In this document: positions 7,288-15,289 of the stretch, one piece after another
Numbering within the stretch: the stretch's first letter is position 1
Layout of the letters: each line of letters starts with the position of its first letter
Source of the DNA: Desulfocurvus sp.
Lineage (GTDB): Bacteria > Desulfobacterota > Desulfovibrionia > Desulfovibrionales > Desulfovibrionaceae
Length of the DNA: 22,834 bases
Reading direction: 5' to 3'
Assembly: GCF_023230885.1 (NCBI RefSeq)
Contig: NZ_JALNWM010000021.1
Location: forward strand, 1 to 22,834
Made by a program: the position numbers and the translations under genes
The notes under the pieces: generated by a model
What the model saw: the letters and a program-made list of their open reading frames with translations, nothing else
The model's database searches: none
Told to the model about the DNA's origin: nothing

Positions 7288-7738
7288 GGAACTCTGCCGC
7301 CGATCCGGTCCGGAATGTTACGAAGTTGTCACAAGCAAATTCTAAATTTCACAATCCCCGGAACTCGCGGGGTTGTCAAGGGGCGCCGGGGCGATTTCGC
7401 CGAAAGTCGCGACGGGGCGGGCCCAAGCGGGCCGGGCCAGGGGCGCTGCCCGCGGGGGCCCGGGCGGGGCAGGGCCGCCGCGCGCGGGGCGGCGGGGGGG
7501 CGGAAGCCCCGGCGCGGCGCGCTATGTGTGGGGCATGGGTGCGGCCACCGCGTGTTCGCCGCCGCCCTGGCGGGGCTGGCCGCGCGCGGGGCGCTGGGCC
7601 CGTCCGTCGATGCTGGCGCGGGGGCGCCCTGGCTTACGACGCGGGAGCCTGTCCCGCCAGCCGTGCGGCCGCCGCGCACGGGGGCGCACTGCGGCGGGCC
7701 TTGCGGTGCGGGGCGCTCCCGGGTCGGGGCCCGGAGGC
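7288..7738. other. Intergenic region; AT-rich patch then GC-rich spacer
   Basis: The first 70 bases hold an unusually AT-rich patch (about 7313-7352) that probably contains the promoter of the large membrane-protein gene; I could not find a well-spaced -35/-10 pair. The remaining roughly 380 bases are GC-rich with several short inverted repeats. I see no supportable gene and no U-tailed terminator after the HAD gene. Confidence 0.5.
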
Positions 7739-8542
7739 TCAGGCTCCCGGGCGGTGGGCCAGCAGGTGCTCGGCCAGCTCCACGAAGCCCGCCCCCCCGC
7801 GCGAGGGGGTGACGAAGGCCGGTTCGGCCTCCAGCTCCCCGGCGAAGTCCAGCACGTTGGCCACGCCTACGGCGTTGGGGAAGTGGGCGAACATGGGCGA
7901 GTCGTTGGGCGAGTCGCCGCAGAAGACCACGGCCGGCCGTGCGGCTTCCGGGTCGGCGGCGAAGACGCGGGCCAGCAGCGCGCGGGTCATGGACAGCTTG
8001 TCCCAGTCGCCGAACCAGCCGTTGACGTGGATGGAGCTGACCTTGGCCTGGGCCCCGGCCTGGAGGAACAGCTCGTGGATGCGCCGCACGGCCTCGCGGG
8101 GCAGGGGCGGCACGTCCTCGCAGAAGTCCACGGCCAGATCGGTTTCGCGGTAGGCCTGGTCGGCCGAGATGGCCGCGCCGGGCACCTCGGCCAGGATGCG
8201 CCGCCCCAGTTCCGCCAGCCGGGCGCGGTCGGCCTCGCGCCGGGCGGCGTCCAGGGCGTAATGGCGCTCCATGCGCCGGGCGGCGTGGTCGTAGCGGAAA
8301 TAGAAGGCCCCGTTTTCGCCGACCACGGCGTCCACAGGCCACATGCGCGCGATATGGTCGCACCAGCCCGCCGGGCGCCCCGTGACAGGCACCACCGCCA
8401 GCCCGGCGGCGCGCAGGCGCTCCATGGCCGCGTAGGCCCCGGCGCCCAGGCGGCCGTGATCGGTCAGGGTGTCGTCGATGTCCGTGAGCACATAGCGCAC
8501 GGCGCGGGCGGTGGCGGCGCTCATCCGGTTCAAGGGGCGCAT
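7739..8542 (-). CDS. HAD-IIB family phosphatase
   Basis: A 267-residue haloacid-dehalogenase-type hydrolase. Motif I is DIDDTLT with nucleophile Asp21 and acid/base Asp23, motif II is PVTGRP with Thr54, motif III supplies Lys182 (WFGDWDKLS), and motif IV is GDSPNDS with Asp210 and Asp214. The IIB cap spans about residues 80-185. The layout resembles sucrose-phosphate, mannosylglycerate-phosphate and Cof-type phosphatases, so a sugar- or polyol-phosphate substrate is likely. It is the last gene after the phosphonate-type transporter, across a 79-base gap with a hairpin, and may release phosphate from an imported organophosphate; that is inference. GGAGG lies 4 bases before the chosen ATG; an alternative ATG at 8524 would also fit. 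Confidence 0.88.
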   Translation of the reverse strand: MRPLNRMSAATARAVRYVLTDIDDTLTDHGRLGAGAYAAMERLRAAGLAVVPVTGRPAGWCDHIARMWPVDAVVGENGAFYFRYDHAARRMERHYALDAARREADRARLAELGRRILAEVPGAAISADQAYRETDLAVDFCEDVPPLPREAVRRIHELFLQAGAQAKVSSIHVNGWFGDWDKLSMTRALLARVFAADPEAARPAVVFCGDSPNDSPMFAHFPNAVGVANVLDFAGELEAEPAFVTPSRGGAGFVELAEHLLAHRPGA

Positions 8543-8563
8543 GGGGCCTCCGGGGAAGGATAG

Positions 8564-8596
8564 ACGGGAGCCGCCCCGGACCGGGGCGGCTCCCGT
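8564..8596 (-). terminator. Strong hairpin between phnE2 and the HAD gene
   Basis: A perfect 14-bp stem (8564-8577 with 8583-8596) with a 5-base loop lies 25 bases past the phnE2 stop. No U-run follows on the minus strand, so it may terminate only partly, or protect the upstream transcript from decay. Confidence 0.5.
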
Positions 8597-8621
8597 TGGT
8601 TTGCGTGTTCGTCCGCCTGGC

Positions 8622-9425
8622 CTAGATGATGCGTTGGCGGATCTTGGTCACCAGCACCTCGGCGGCGATGACCACCGCGAAGATGCACAGCAGGATCAGG
8701 GCCACCTGCTGCCAGCGGAAGAGGTTGAGGGCCGTGTCCAGGGCCACGCCGATGCCGCCCGCGCCCACGAGCCCGATGACGGCCGACTCGCGCACGTTGA
8801 TGTCCCAGCGGAACAGGGTGATGCCCCAGAAGGCCGGGGCGATCTGCGGCCAGTAGCCCTTGAGGAAGATGCTCGGCCAGGGCGCGCCCGCGGCCCGCAG
8901 GGCCTCGATGGGCCCCTTGTCGCACTCCTCCAGGGCCTCGGAGAGCAGCTTGCCGCAAAAGCCCACCGAGCGGAAGCCGATTGCCACCGTGCCCGCCAGG
9001 GCCCCGGGGCCGAACACGGCCACGAACAGGATGGCCCAGACCAGGGTGTTCACCGAACGCGAGGACACCAGGATCAGCTTGGACAGCCAGTTCAGCGCGG
9101 GCACGCGCACGATGTTCGACGCGCCCATGACGCCCACGGGCAGGGCCATGACCAGCGCCAGCATGGTGCCCATGCCCGCGATGTTCATGGTCTCCACGAG
9201 GGCGTCGTGGACGTTCTCGGCGTAGCTGGCCGTGTCCGGCGGCCACATGCGCCGGAACAGGTCGGCCATCTGCGTCGGGGCGTCCCACAGGAACTCGGGG
9301 ATGACGCTGACCGTGCGCATGGAGACGGCGAGCAGCACGGCCATGGACAGGAACACCCCGAAGCGCGCCAGGCGCTGGGCCGGGGTGAAGCGCTCCCATT
9401 TGCGCGGGGTTGCGGAATCAGTCAT
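8622..9425 (-). CDS. phnE: Phosphonate-type ABC transporter permease (second PhnE)
   Basis: A 267-residue inner-membrane permease. An N-terminal membrane segment (about 21-38) is followed by a periplasmic loop, then the typical permease core. The EAA-type cytoplasmic loop that contacts the ATPase is seen at ECDKGPIEALRAAGAPW, and the conserved end IGLVGAGGIG follows the DINVRESAVIG stretch. It overlaps the first phnE by 8 bases. Two non-identical PhnE subunits suggest a heterodimeric channel, as in several phosphonate and phosphite importers. I chose the ATG at 9425 because it lies at the stop of the upstream gene; ten earlier in-frame residues have no support. Confidence 0.9.
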   Translation of the reverse strand: MTDSATPRKWERFTPAQRLARFGVFLSMAVLLAVSMRTVSVIPEFLWDAPTQMADLFRRMWPPDTASYAENVHDALVETMNIAGMGTMLALVMALPVGVMGASNIVRVPALNWLSKLILVSSRSVNTLVWAILFVAVFGPGALAGTVAIGFRSVGFCGKLLSEALEECDKGPIEALRAAGAPWPSIFLKGYWPQIAPAFWGITLFRWDINVRESAVIGLVGAGGIGVALDTALNLFRWQQVALILLCIFAVVIAAEVLVTKIRQRII

Positions 9426-10203
9426 TGAACACCGCCTTGACCCGGGTGGCCACATATTCGCTGCACATGATCAGCGCGATGATCGACAGCAGGATGGCCG
9501 CCAGGATGTCGTAGTCGAAGCGCTGGAAGGCGGAGAACAACGTGCCGCCGATGCCGCCCGCGCCGACGATGCCGACCATGGTCGAGTTGCGCATGTTGGC
9601 GTCGAACTGGTAGGTGGCGAAGCCGATGAAGCGGTTGAGCACCTGGGGCAGCACGGCGTAGAGCAGCAGGCTCATGAACGGCGCCCCCGCAGCCCGGCAG
9701 GCCTCCACGGGCTTGAGCGATATCTCCTCGATGGCCTCGGCGAAGAGCTTGCCGATGAAGCCGATGGAGGCGAAGATCAGCGTCAGGATGCCCGCCAGGG
9801 GCCCGAAGCCCACGGCCTTGACGAACAAAATGGCGAAGATCACCGGATGGAACGAGCGGCACACGGCGATGACGGCGCGCGCGGGCCAGGTGGCCCAGGC
9901 GGGCATCAGGTTGCGCGCGGCGGCTAGGCCGATGGGCAGCGACAGGGCCACCCCGAAGGCCGAGGCGATGACCGCGATCTGCATGGTCTCGAACAGGCCC
10001 TCAAGGAGCAGCTTCCAGCGCTGGAAGTTGGGTGGCACCATCTCGGAGAGGAAGCGCGCGCCGTTGTCCAGGCCGATGAGGAAGCGGGGCCAGGTGATCT
10101 CCAGCGTCCCCACCGCGTAGAGGCAGTAGATCCCGAGCAGAACCCAGCCCGCGCGGGCGCCCCAGTTCGGCCTGAAGGGCCGCTTGGCGGCGTGGGCGCT
10201 CAT
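9418..10203 (-). CDS. phnE: Phosphonate-type ABC transporter permease (first PhnE)
   Basis: A 261-residue inner-membrane permease of the PhnE family. A single N-terminal membrane helix (about 18-35) precedes a periplasmic segment and the permease core. The EAA loop reads AEAIEEISLKPVEACRAAGA, and the C-terminal half holds DANMRNSTMVGIVGAGGIGG, both typical for PhnE. Its ATG overlaps the phnC stop (ATGA), and its end overlaps the next permease by 8 bases, so the subunits are translationally coupled. It would import an organophosphate or phosphonate delivered by PhnD; the exact substrate is not shown by sequence. Confidence 0.92.
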   Translation of the reverse strand: MSAHAAKRPFRPNWGARAGWVLLGIYCLYAVGTLEITWPRFLIGLDNGARFLSEMVPPNFQRWKLLLEGLFETMQIAVIASAFGVALSLPIGLAAARNLMPAWATWPARAVIAVCRSFHPVIFAILFVKAVGFGPLAGILTLIFASIGFIGKLFAEAIEEISLKPVEACRAAGAPFMSLLLYAVLPQVLNRFIGFATYQFDANMRNSTMVGIVGAGGIGGTLFSAFQRFDYDILAAILLSIIALIMCSEYVATRVKAVFND

Positions 10204-10994
10204 TGCAGCCAGCCCTCCCCGCCGTAGATGTCCTTGAGGTGCTCGTCGGCAAGCTCGTCGGGGGGGCCGTCGAAGACGACGCTGCCCCGGGCCATGCCGA
10301 TGATGCGGTCGGCGAAGCGCTTGGCGAGGTTCACGTCGTGGATGTTGATGAGGATGGGGATGCCCCGGGCCCGGGAGAACTCGTTCAGCAGGCCCATGAT
10401 CTCCACGGAGGTCTTGGGGTCCAGGGACGAGGTGGGCTCGTCGGCCATGATGATGCTCGGGCTCTGCATCACCGCGCGGGCGATGCCCACGCGCTGGCGC
10501 TGGCCGCCCGAGAGGGCGTCGGCGCGGGCGGTGGCGAAGTCGGCCAGGCCCACCTGCTCGATGAGCTCGAAGGCGCGGTCGATGTCCGCCTGGGGATACC
10601 TGCGCAGCCAGGCGCGCCACACGGGCACCGAGCCCAGCCGCCCGCACAGCACGTTCTCGATGACCGTGAGCCGCTCCACGAGGTTGAACTCCTGGAAGAC
10701 CATGCCCACCTGCTGGCGGGCGCGGCGCAGCTCGCCGCCGGACAGGTGGGTCATCTCATGGCCGGCCACGTCGATGCTGCCCCGGGTGGGGTCGATGAGC
10801 CGGTTGATGCAGCGCAGCAGCGTGCTCTTGCCCGTGCCCGAGGGGCCGATGATGGCCACGGTGGTGCAGCCGGAAACCTCGAAGGAGATGCCGCGCAGCA
10901 CGGGTTTTCCCGGGACGTATTCCTTGACCAGATCCTTGACAATCAGGGAACGGGGGGCGCCGCCCCCGTTCCCTTTGCAGCTGTTATCGTTCAC
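10200..10994 (-). CDS. phnC: Phosphonate-type ABC transporter ATP-binding protein
   Basis: A 264-residue ABC ATPase of the PhnC family. Walker A is GPSGTGKST (50-58), Q-loop Gln101, signature LSGGQ (161-165), Walker B IIMADEP (181-187) and switch His219. It energises the PhnD-PhnE-PhnE importer from the cytoplasmic side. The start at 10994 is a GTG with a poor ribosome site; the first 17 residues are Gly/Asn-rich and coincide with a strong hairpin (10946-10973), so the real start is uncertain and translation may depend on ribosomes leaving phnD, whose stop is 21 bases upstream and in the same frame. Confidence 0.92.
   Translation of the reverse strand: MNDNSCKGNGGGAPRSLIVKDLVKEYVPGKPVLRGISFEVSGCTTVAIIGPSGTGKSTLLRCINRLIDPTRGSIDVAGHEMTHLSGGELRRARQQVGMVFQEFNLVERLTVIENVLCGRLGSVPVWRAWLRRYPQADIDRAFELIEQVGLADFATARADALSGGQRQRVGIARAVMQSPSIIMADEPTSSLDPKTSVEIMGLLNEFSRARGIPILINIHDVNLAKRFADRIIGMARGSVVFDGPPDELADEHLKDIYGGEGWLQ
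10946..10973 (-). promoter_or_regulatory. Hairpin at the start of phnC
   Basis: An 11-bp perfect stem (10963-10973 with 10946-10956) around six bases lies within the first codons of phnC, 40-odd bases after phnD. Hairpins at this place are common after binding-protein genes, where they protect the 3' end and raise the binding protein over the other subunits. That role is inferred. Confidence 0.5.
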
Positions 10995-11015
10995 TTGGAT
11001 CGCCTTGGGCAGGTG

Positions 11016-12017
11016 TTACTTCTTCTTGGCCTTTTCGGCTTCCTTCTTGGCCATCTGCTGGAGGCCTTCCTCGTTGTAGCTGGTGCCGGTGGCTTCGGCG
11101 ATCTCGCGGATGACCTTCCAGTCGGCCATGTAGGTCACGGGATAGAAGCGGTCGGCCCCGTCGAAGGACTTCTGCATGGACTCGGGGAAGCGGTAGGTGT
11201 GGAAGGCACCCACGATCTTCTGCGCCAGCTCGGGGCAGAGCTGGTTGGAATAGCCGAAGGACGAGGTGGGGAAGCGCGGGCTGGTGTAGATGGCGCGCAG
11301 TTCGCCTTCCTTCACGCGGCCGGCCTTGAGCATGCGCTCGTACACGTCGGAGGCCACGGGGGCGGCGTCGTAGTCGCCGTGGGCCACGCCCAGCACGGAC
11401 TGGTCGTGCTTGCCGGAATACAGCACGGTGTAGTCCTCGTCAGGCACCAGGCCGAGCTTGGGGAACAGCGCGCGCGGGGCCAGGTTGCCGGAGTTGGACG
11501 AGGGCGAGGTGTGGGCCACCTTCTTGCCCTTGAGGTCGGTCAGGGTCTGGAAGGGGCTGTCCTGCTTGACCAGCACGATCAGGTTGTAGCCCTGGAAGCC
11601 CTCGGGGTAGCCCTTGACGGCGATGGGCACATAGCCGGCGAGGTTGACGGCGAAGCCGGTGGGGCCGGTGGAGAAGCCGGCGATGTGCAGGCGGCCCGAG
11701 CGCATGGCCTCGACCTCGGCGGCGTTGGACTGCACGGTGTAGTAGACGACTTCCTTGCCCGTGGCCTTGCCCAGGTATTCCTGGAAGTCCGCGAAGGCGT
11801 CACGGTACACGGCGGGGTCTTCCACCGGGGTGTAGGTGAAGACCAGGGTGCTGGGATCCTTGCACTGGCCGGGACCGGCCAGGTCGGCCACCAGGTCCAT
11901 GTCGTTGTCGCAGTACATGGCGTCCAGCAGGCCGCGGTTCTTGCACTCGTCCGCCAGGGCGGGCGCCGCAAGGGCCAGGACCAGCGCCAGAACGAGCAGG
12001 CTCAGGCATTTCCTCAT
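11016..12017 (-). CDS. phnD: Phosphonate-type ABC transporter substrate-binding protein
   Basis: A 333-residue periplasmic binding protein. A clear signal peptide (MRKC, hydrophobic core, then APALA with cleavage likely after residue 22) is followed by a PhnD-family fold: a TFVFTYTP-like first strand region near residue 58, AGFSTGPTGFAV, then DLKGKKVAHTSPSSNSGNLA and YDAAPVASDVYERM, which correspond to the ligand-binding lobes. The tail is Lys/Glu/Ala-rich. The ATG at 12017 has GGAGG 8 bases upstream. It follows glpB by 74 bases with no visible terminator, so co-transcription with glpAB is possible. Members of this family bind phosphonates, phosphite or phosphate esters; which one cannot be told here. 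Confidence 0.92.
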   Translation of the reverse strand: MRKCLSLLVLALVLALAAPALADECKNRGLLDAMYCDNDMDLVADLAGPGQCKDPSTLVFTYTPVEDPAVYRDAFADFQEYLGKATGKEVVYYTVQSNAAEVEAMRSGRLHIAGFSTGPTGFAVNLAGYVPIAVKGYPEGFQGYNLIVLVKQDSPFQTLTDLKGKKVAHTSPSSNSGNLAPRALFPKLGLVPDEDYTVLYSGKHDQSVLGVAHGDYDAAPVASDVYERMLKAGRVKEGELRAIYTSPRFPTSSFGYSNQLCPELAQKIVGAFHTYRFPESMQKSFDGADRFYPVTYMADWKVIREIAEATGTSYNEEGLQQMAKKEAEKAKKK

Positions 12018-12091
12018 CGTCTTTTCCTCCGTGCAGATAGGGTTGGCAGCGCCGACGCGGACCCCCCGCGCGGCCCTCAACGAACAACGGT

Positions 12092-13381
12092 TCAGCGCGC
12101 CCCGGCCAGGGTCGTCACGGCCTTGAAGGCCGTGGCGATGGCCACTCCGGCGCCGCATTTCATGCGTATCCAGTCCTGCCCGGCGAGGATGGACCCCGCG
12201 GCGTAGAGCCCCTCGTGGGCTGGGGCGCCGTCCCGGCCCAGGGGCCGCAGGGCGGCGTCCACCCGCAGCCCGGCGCGGTGCACGGCGTGCCCGCGCGGGT
12301 CCAGGTAGTCCTGGCGGTACCACTGGGCGCGGTCTTCGGGCTGGGCCACGGGCAGGCCGAAGACCGTCTCGGTCAGCGGCCGGCCGCGCAGGCCGCCCAG
12401 CCCGCCGCCCAGGAACCGCCCGCTGCACAGCAGCGCGCGGTCGGCCAGCACATGGTGCTCCACGGGCTGCCCCGCCACGCGCAGGCGGAAGGGTTCGCCC
12501 GGGGCGGGCAGCGGGCCGACCATCTTTTGCTGGCAGAACAGGGCCACGCCGCGCCCGGGCAGCAGGCCCTCGAAAGTCTCCTTGAGGCGGATGCCCGGCA
12601 CCCCGGGGGGCATGGTCGGGATCTCGAACACCGGGCGGCCCAGCAGGCGCTCCATGTCCGCCGCCACGTCGCCGGGACGGTGCATGCCCAGGACGGCGGG
12701 CAGGCCCACCACCCGGGCCTGGCCCAGCAGCGGCGCCAGGGCCTCGGCCAGGGCCTTGCGGGCGGCGGGCACCTCCAGCATCCGCGCCACCTGCTCGGGG
12801 TAGACCTCGCCGCCCGGATGCCCGGGCATGGCCACTCGGGCCGTGGTCAGCCCCGGCCAGTGCGGGGCGAGGTTCACCGCCACTTGGCGCGCGGAGAAGC
12901 CCTTCATGCCCTCGATGGCCACGATGCACGCCGGGGCGCCCTGGGCCAGGGCCTCGCAGCCGGGCAGGGCCGTTTCGGGCACGCACCAGGAGTGCTTGAG
13001 GGTTCCGGCCGGGGTGGGCAGCAGGAAGTTCCGTTCGCCCCCGGCGCGGTAGGGCAGGCCCGCCCCGCGCAGGAAATCCATGAGTTCGTGGAAGGCCAGG
13101 CGGATGTCCTCGGGGTCGAGCAGGGCGTAGGGGTGCCCGGGCTCGTCGCGCAGCAGCTCGGGCAGGGCCTCGAAGGGCCGCTCCACGGGCCGGGCGGGCT
13201 GGCCCTCCCGCGTTGCGGGCAGGGCGCCGAGCACGTCGAAGACGCCGCTGGTGTAGGAAATGGCCCCGGTGCTGCCCGCCTGGACGACGCGAAGCCCCCG
13301 GGACGAGGCGAACACCGCGGCGGCCATGCCCGCCAGCCCGGTGCCGATGACGGCCAGGTCGTAGCGCTCGGGCTGGCTCAT
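12092..13381 (-). CDS. glpB: Anaerobic glycerol-3-phosphate dehydrogenase subunit B
   Basis: A 429-residue flavoprotein. The N-terminal dinucleotide fold is DLAVIGTGLAGMAAAVFASS (residues 8-27). The C-terminal flavin segment has GLYAAGSILAGQDWIRMKCG followed by GVAIATA, matching the family ending. GlpB links the GlpA catalytic subunit to the membrane-side iron-sulfur subunit, passing electrons from glycerol-3-phosphate oxidation toward quinones. Its ATG overlaps the glpA stop (ATGA), so the two are translationally coupled. Length is close to the usual 420 residues. The iron-sulfur partner is not next to it but probably the divergent gene at 15290. Confidence 0.9.
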   Translation of the reverse strand: MSQPERYDLAVIGTGLAGMAAAVFASSRGLRVVQAGSTGAISYTSGVFDVLGALPATREGQPARPVERPFEALPELLRDEPGHPYALLDPEDIRLAFHELMDFLRGAGLPYRAGGERNFLLPTPAGTLKHSWCVPETALPGCEALAQGAPACIVAIEGMKGFSARQVAVNLAPHWPGLTTARVAMPGHPGGEVYPEQVARMLEVPAARKALAEALAPLLGQARVVGLPAVLGMHRPGDVAADMERLLGRPVFEIPTMPPGVPGIRLKETFEGLLPGRGVALFCQQKMVGPLPAPGEPFRLRVAGQPVEHHVLADRALLCSGRFLGGGLGGLRGRPLTETVFGLPVAQPEDRAQWYRQDYLDPRGHAVHRAGLRVDAALRPLGRDGAPAHEGLYAAGSILAGQDWIRMKCGAGVAIATAFKAVTTLAGAR

Positions 13382-14985
13382 GGCCGGGCCTCCTCGTCCT
13401 TTGCGGCGCCGGGGGCCGGGGCGGTGTCCGGGCCCTCCAGCTCCAGGCCGAGCAGCCCGCAGTGCAGGGCCTCGGCCAGTTCGGCCTGGATGAGCTGCGG
13501 GCCCCAGAGCACGGGGCGTTGGCCCTTGAAGCGTTCGGTGAAGAATTCGCGCATCCGCGTAAGCCCCTTGGGGGAGGTGTAGTGCCCGGTGTCGTAGAGG
13601 TGGGCCGCCACGCGCACGCCGCAGAAGGCGCCCTGGCAGGAGCCCTTGCCGATGCGGCTGCGCTTGCCCAGGGCCTGGAGCCCGGGGTCGGGGAACTGCT
13701 GGCCGCAGTCGTCCATGATGCCGTCCACGGCGCTGGCGGGCACCATCTCGCATTCGCACAGCAGGGGGTCGTCGGCGTCGTGGCGCTGGGTCCACAGGCG
13801 CGGGGCGAAGCCCGGCTCGGTCCAGCGGCAGGACGGGGCCGCAGGCAGGGGCTCGGTGCGCGTGCGGCACGGGGCGCTCACGCCCAGGCGCGCGCAGACC
13901 AGGTCGGCGGTCTTCTCGGCCATGAGCCGGTAGGTGGTCAGCTTGCCGCCGGAAACGGAGCAGAAATTGGACAGCCCGGCCTCCTCGTGGCCGTAGAGCA
14001 TGAACCCCCGGCTCACGGAGCGCCCGTCGCCGCCCTGGCCCGCGTCGGAGCGGATCAGCGGGCGCACGCCGCAGTAGGCGCGCACGAAGCGCGTGTAGCC
14101 CAGGGAGGGGATCATGGGCAGGGCCTGGCGCACGTTTTCGTCGGCCTCGGCCACGGTGGGCCGGGCCCGGTCGGGGTCGTCGATGGTCACGCTGGTGGTG
14201 CCCAGGATGGACACCGTGCCCCCGGGCACGAGGATGTCGCCGTTGCCGGGCGGGCGCAGGCGGTTGACCACCCGGCGGGTCATGCGCTCGTGGGTCACCA
14301 GCAGGGTGCCCTGGGAGCAGAGCATGGGGATGCTCGCCCCGGCCAGGGCGGCCACACGCCCGGCCCAGGCTCCGGTGGCGTTGACCACCTGGGCGGCCTC
14401 GATGGTTCCGGCCTCGCCGCTGACGGTGTTGACCGTGTGCACGCGCACCACGCGCCCGGCGTCCACGTCCATGCCCGTGACGCGGGTGCGCCGCAGCAGG
14501 GAGCAGCCCGTGAGGGCCTTGGCGTGGGCCATGTTTTCCAGGGCCAGCCGGAAGGGGTCGATGGTGGCGTCGGGCACGGCGAAGGCGGCCACGACCTTGG
14601 GGGAGAGCACGGGCTCCAGGGCCCGGGCCTCGGCGGGGTCCACGCAGCAGACATCGATGCCCGCCGCCGCGCACCAGCCGGGATAGTCGGCCACGAAGTT
14701 CTCGTCGTCGCCCGCCACGGCCACGAACAGCCCGCCGCAATCCTCCACGCACTGCGGGGCCAGGCGCTTGAGCAGCGCGCCTTCCTCGCGGCACTCGCGG
14801 GCGGCCTCGGTGTCGTTGGACACATAGCGCCCGCCGCTGTGCAGGAGCCCGTGGTTGCCGCCCGAGGCTCCGGAGTTCACGTCGCCGGTTTCCACCACCA
14901 CGCACGACACGCCGCGCAGGGCGAGGTCGCGAGCGAGCCCGGTGCCGGTGGCCCCGGCGCCGATGATCAGCACTTCCGTCTGCAT
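13378..14985 (-). CDS. glpA: Anaerobic glycerol-3-phosphate dehydrogenase subunit A
   Basis: A 535-residue FAD-dependent enzyme oxidising sn-glycerol 3-phosphate to dihydroxyacetone phosphate. The FAD fold is GAGATGTGLARDLALRG (9-25), followed by the family segment SGASGGNHGLLHSGGRYV. The C-terminal BFD-like [2Fe-2S] domain has Cys410, Cys412, Cys450 and Cys455 (CEC, then GKGSCQGAFCG), typical of GlpA rather than the aerobic GlpD. The final 40 residues are Ala/Pro/Glu-rich. The ATG at 14985 is preceded by GGGGAA. A promoter-like pair lies about 100 bases upstream. Confidence 0.92.
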   Translation of the reverse strand: MQTEVLIIGAGATGTGLARDLALRGVSCVVVETGDVNSGASGGNHGLLHSGGRYVSNDTEAARECREEGALLKRLAPQCVEDCGGLFVAVAGDDENFVADYPGWCAAAGIDVCCVDPAEARALEPVLSPKVVAAFAVPDATIDPFRLALENMAHAKALTGCSLLRRTRVTGMDVDAGRVVRVHTVNTVSGEAGTIEAAQVVNATGAWAGRVAALAGASIPMLCSQGTLLVTHERMTRRVVNRLRPPGNGDILVPGGTVSILGTTSVTIDDPDRARPTVAEADENVRQALPMIPSLGYTRFVRAYCGVRPLIRSDAGQGGDGRSVSRGFMLYGHEEAGLSNFCSVSGGKLTTYRLMAEKTADLVCARLGVSAPCRTRTEPLPAAPSCRWTEPGFAPRLWTQRHDADDPLLCECEMVPASAVDGIMDDCGQQFPDPGLQALGKRSRIGKGSCQGAFCGVRVAAHLYDTGHYTSPKGLTRMREFFTERFKGQRPVLWGPQLIQAELAEALHCGLLGLELEGPDTAPAPGAAKDEEARP

Positions 14986-15081
14986 CCGTATTCCCCAGTG
15001 TGGCGGAGCCTGGCTCCAGCCTTTGCCCGGCCCCGTTCCGTGGCCCCACCGGCTCCGGAAGCGGGCAGGCCGCTGGCTGTG

Positions 15082-15110
15082 GTTCTAGATGAACCCGGGC
15101 CCCAAGGCAA
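15082..15110 (-). promoter_or_regulatory. Candidate promoter of the glpAB unit
   Basis: On the minus strand, TTGCCT (15105-15110) and TAGAAC (15082-15087) are separated by 17 bp, each matching four of six consensus bases. An inverted repeat CCAAGG-CAAC-CCTTGG (15102-15117) overlaps the -35 box and is a candidate operator. Confidence 0.5.
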
Positions 15111-15196
15111 CCCTTGGCGGCGGGAAATGGCGCCGGGCCTGTGTTTTTTCGGGTGACGCCGCGCGCGGATGGCGGTATGCCCCAGGTGGCGGCGGG

Positions 15197-15224
15197 TTGC
15201 CTTTGCGGGCCCCCGTGTTATTCT
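15197..15224 (+). promoter_or_regulatory. Candidate promoter of the HdrD/GlpC-like gene
   Basis: On the plus strand, TTGCCT (15197-15202) and TATTCT (15219-15224) are 16 bp apart, about 65 bases before the ATG. The -35 hexamer is the same as in the divergent glpA promoter candidate. Confidence 0.5.
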
Positions 15225-15289
15225 TGTTGCGACGCATCACGACCATCCGCCCCGCCTCCGGGCCGGGCGCAACGCCACAGGGAGCCTTC

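Noticed and set aside
7373..7738. Possible decayed gene between the HAD gene and the membrane protein
   Set aside because: All frames give Arg/Gly/Ala/Pro-rich strings without a motif; I could not tell them from chance open frames at this GC content.
3670..7812. Very long plus-strand open frame opposite the large membrane protein
   Set aside because: It is a reverse-strand reading of a GC-rich gene, rich in His/Gln/Val/Gly, with no recognisable domain or good start; the minus-strand frame has membrane segments, normal composition and a terminator.
12092..15049. A single 985-residue minus-strand protein across glpA and glpB
   Set aside because: Its first 550 residues are an out-of-frame reading of glpA. 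The GlpA and GlpB motifs lie in separate frames joined by an ATGA overlap.
13462..15156. Long plus-strand open frame opposite glpA
   Set aside because: Gly/His/Ala-rich antisense reading with no motif; the minus strand encodes a clear GlpA.
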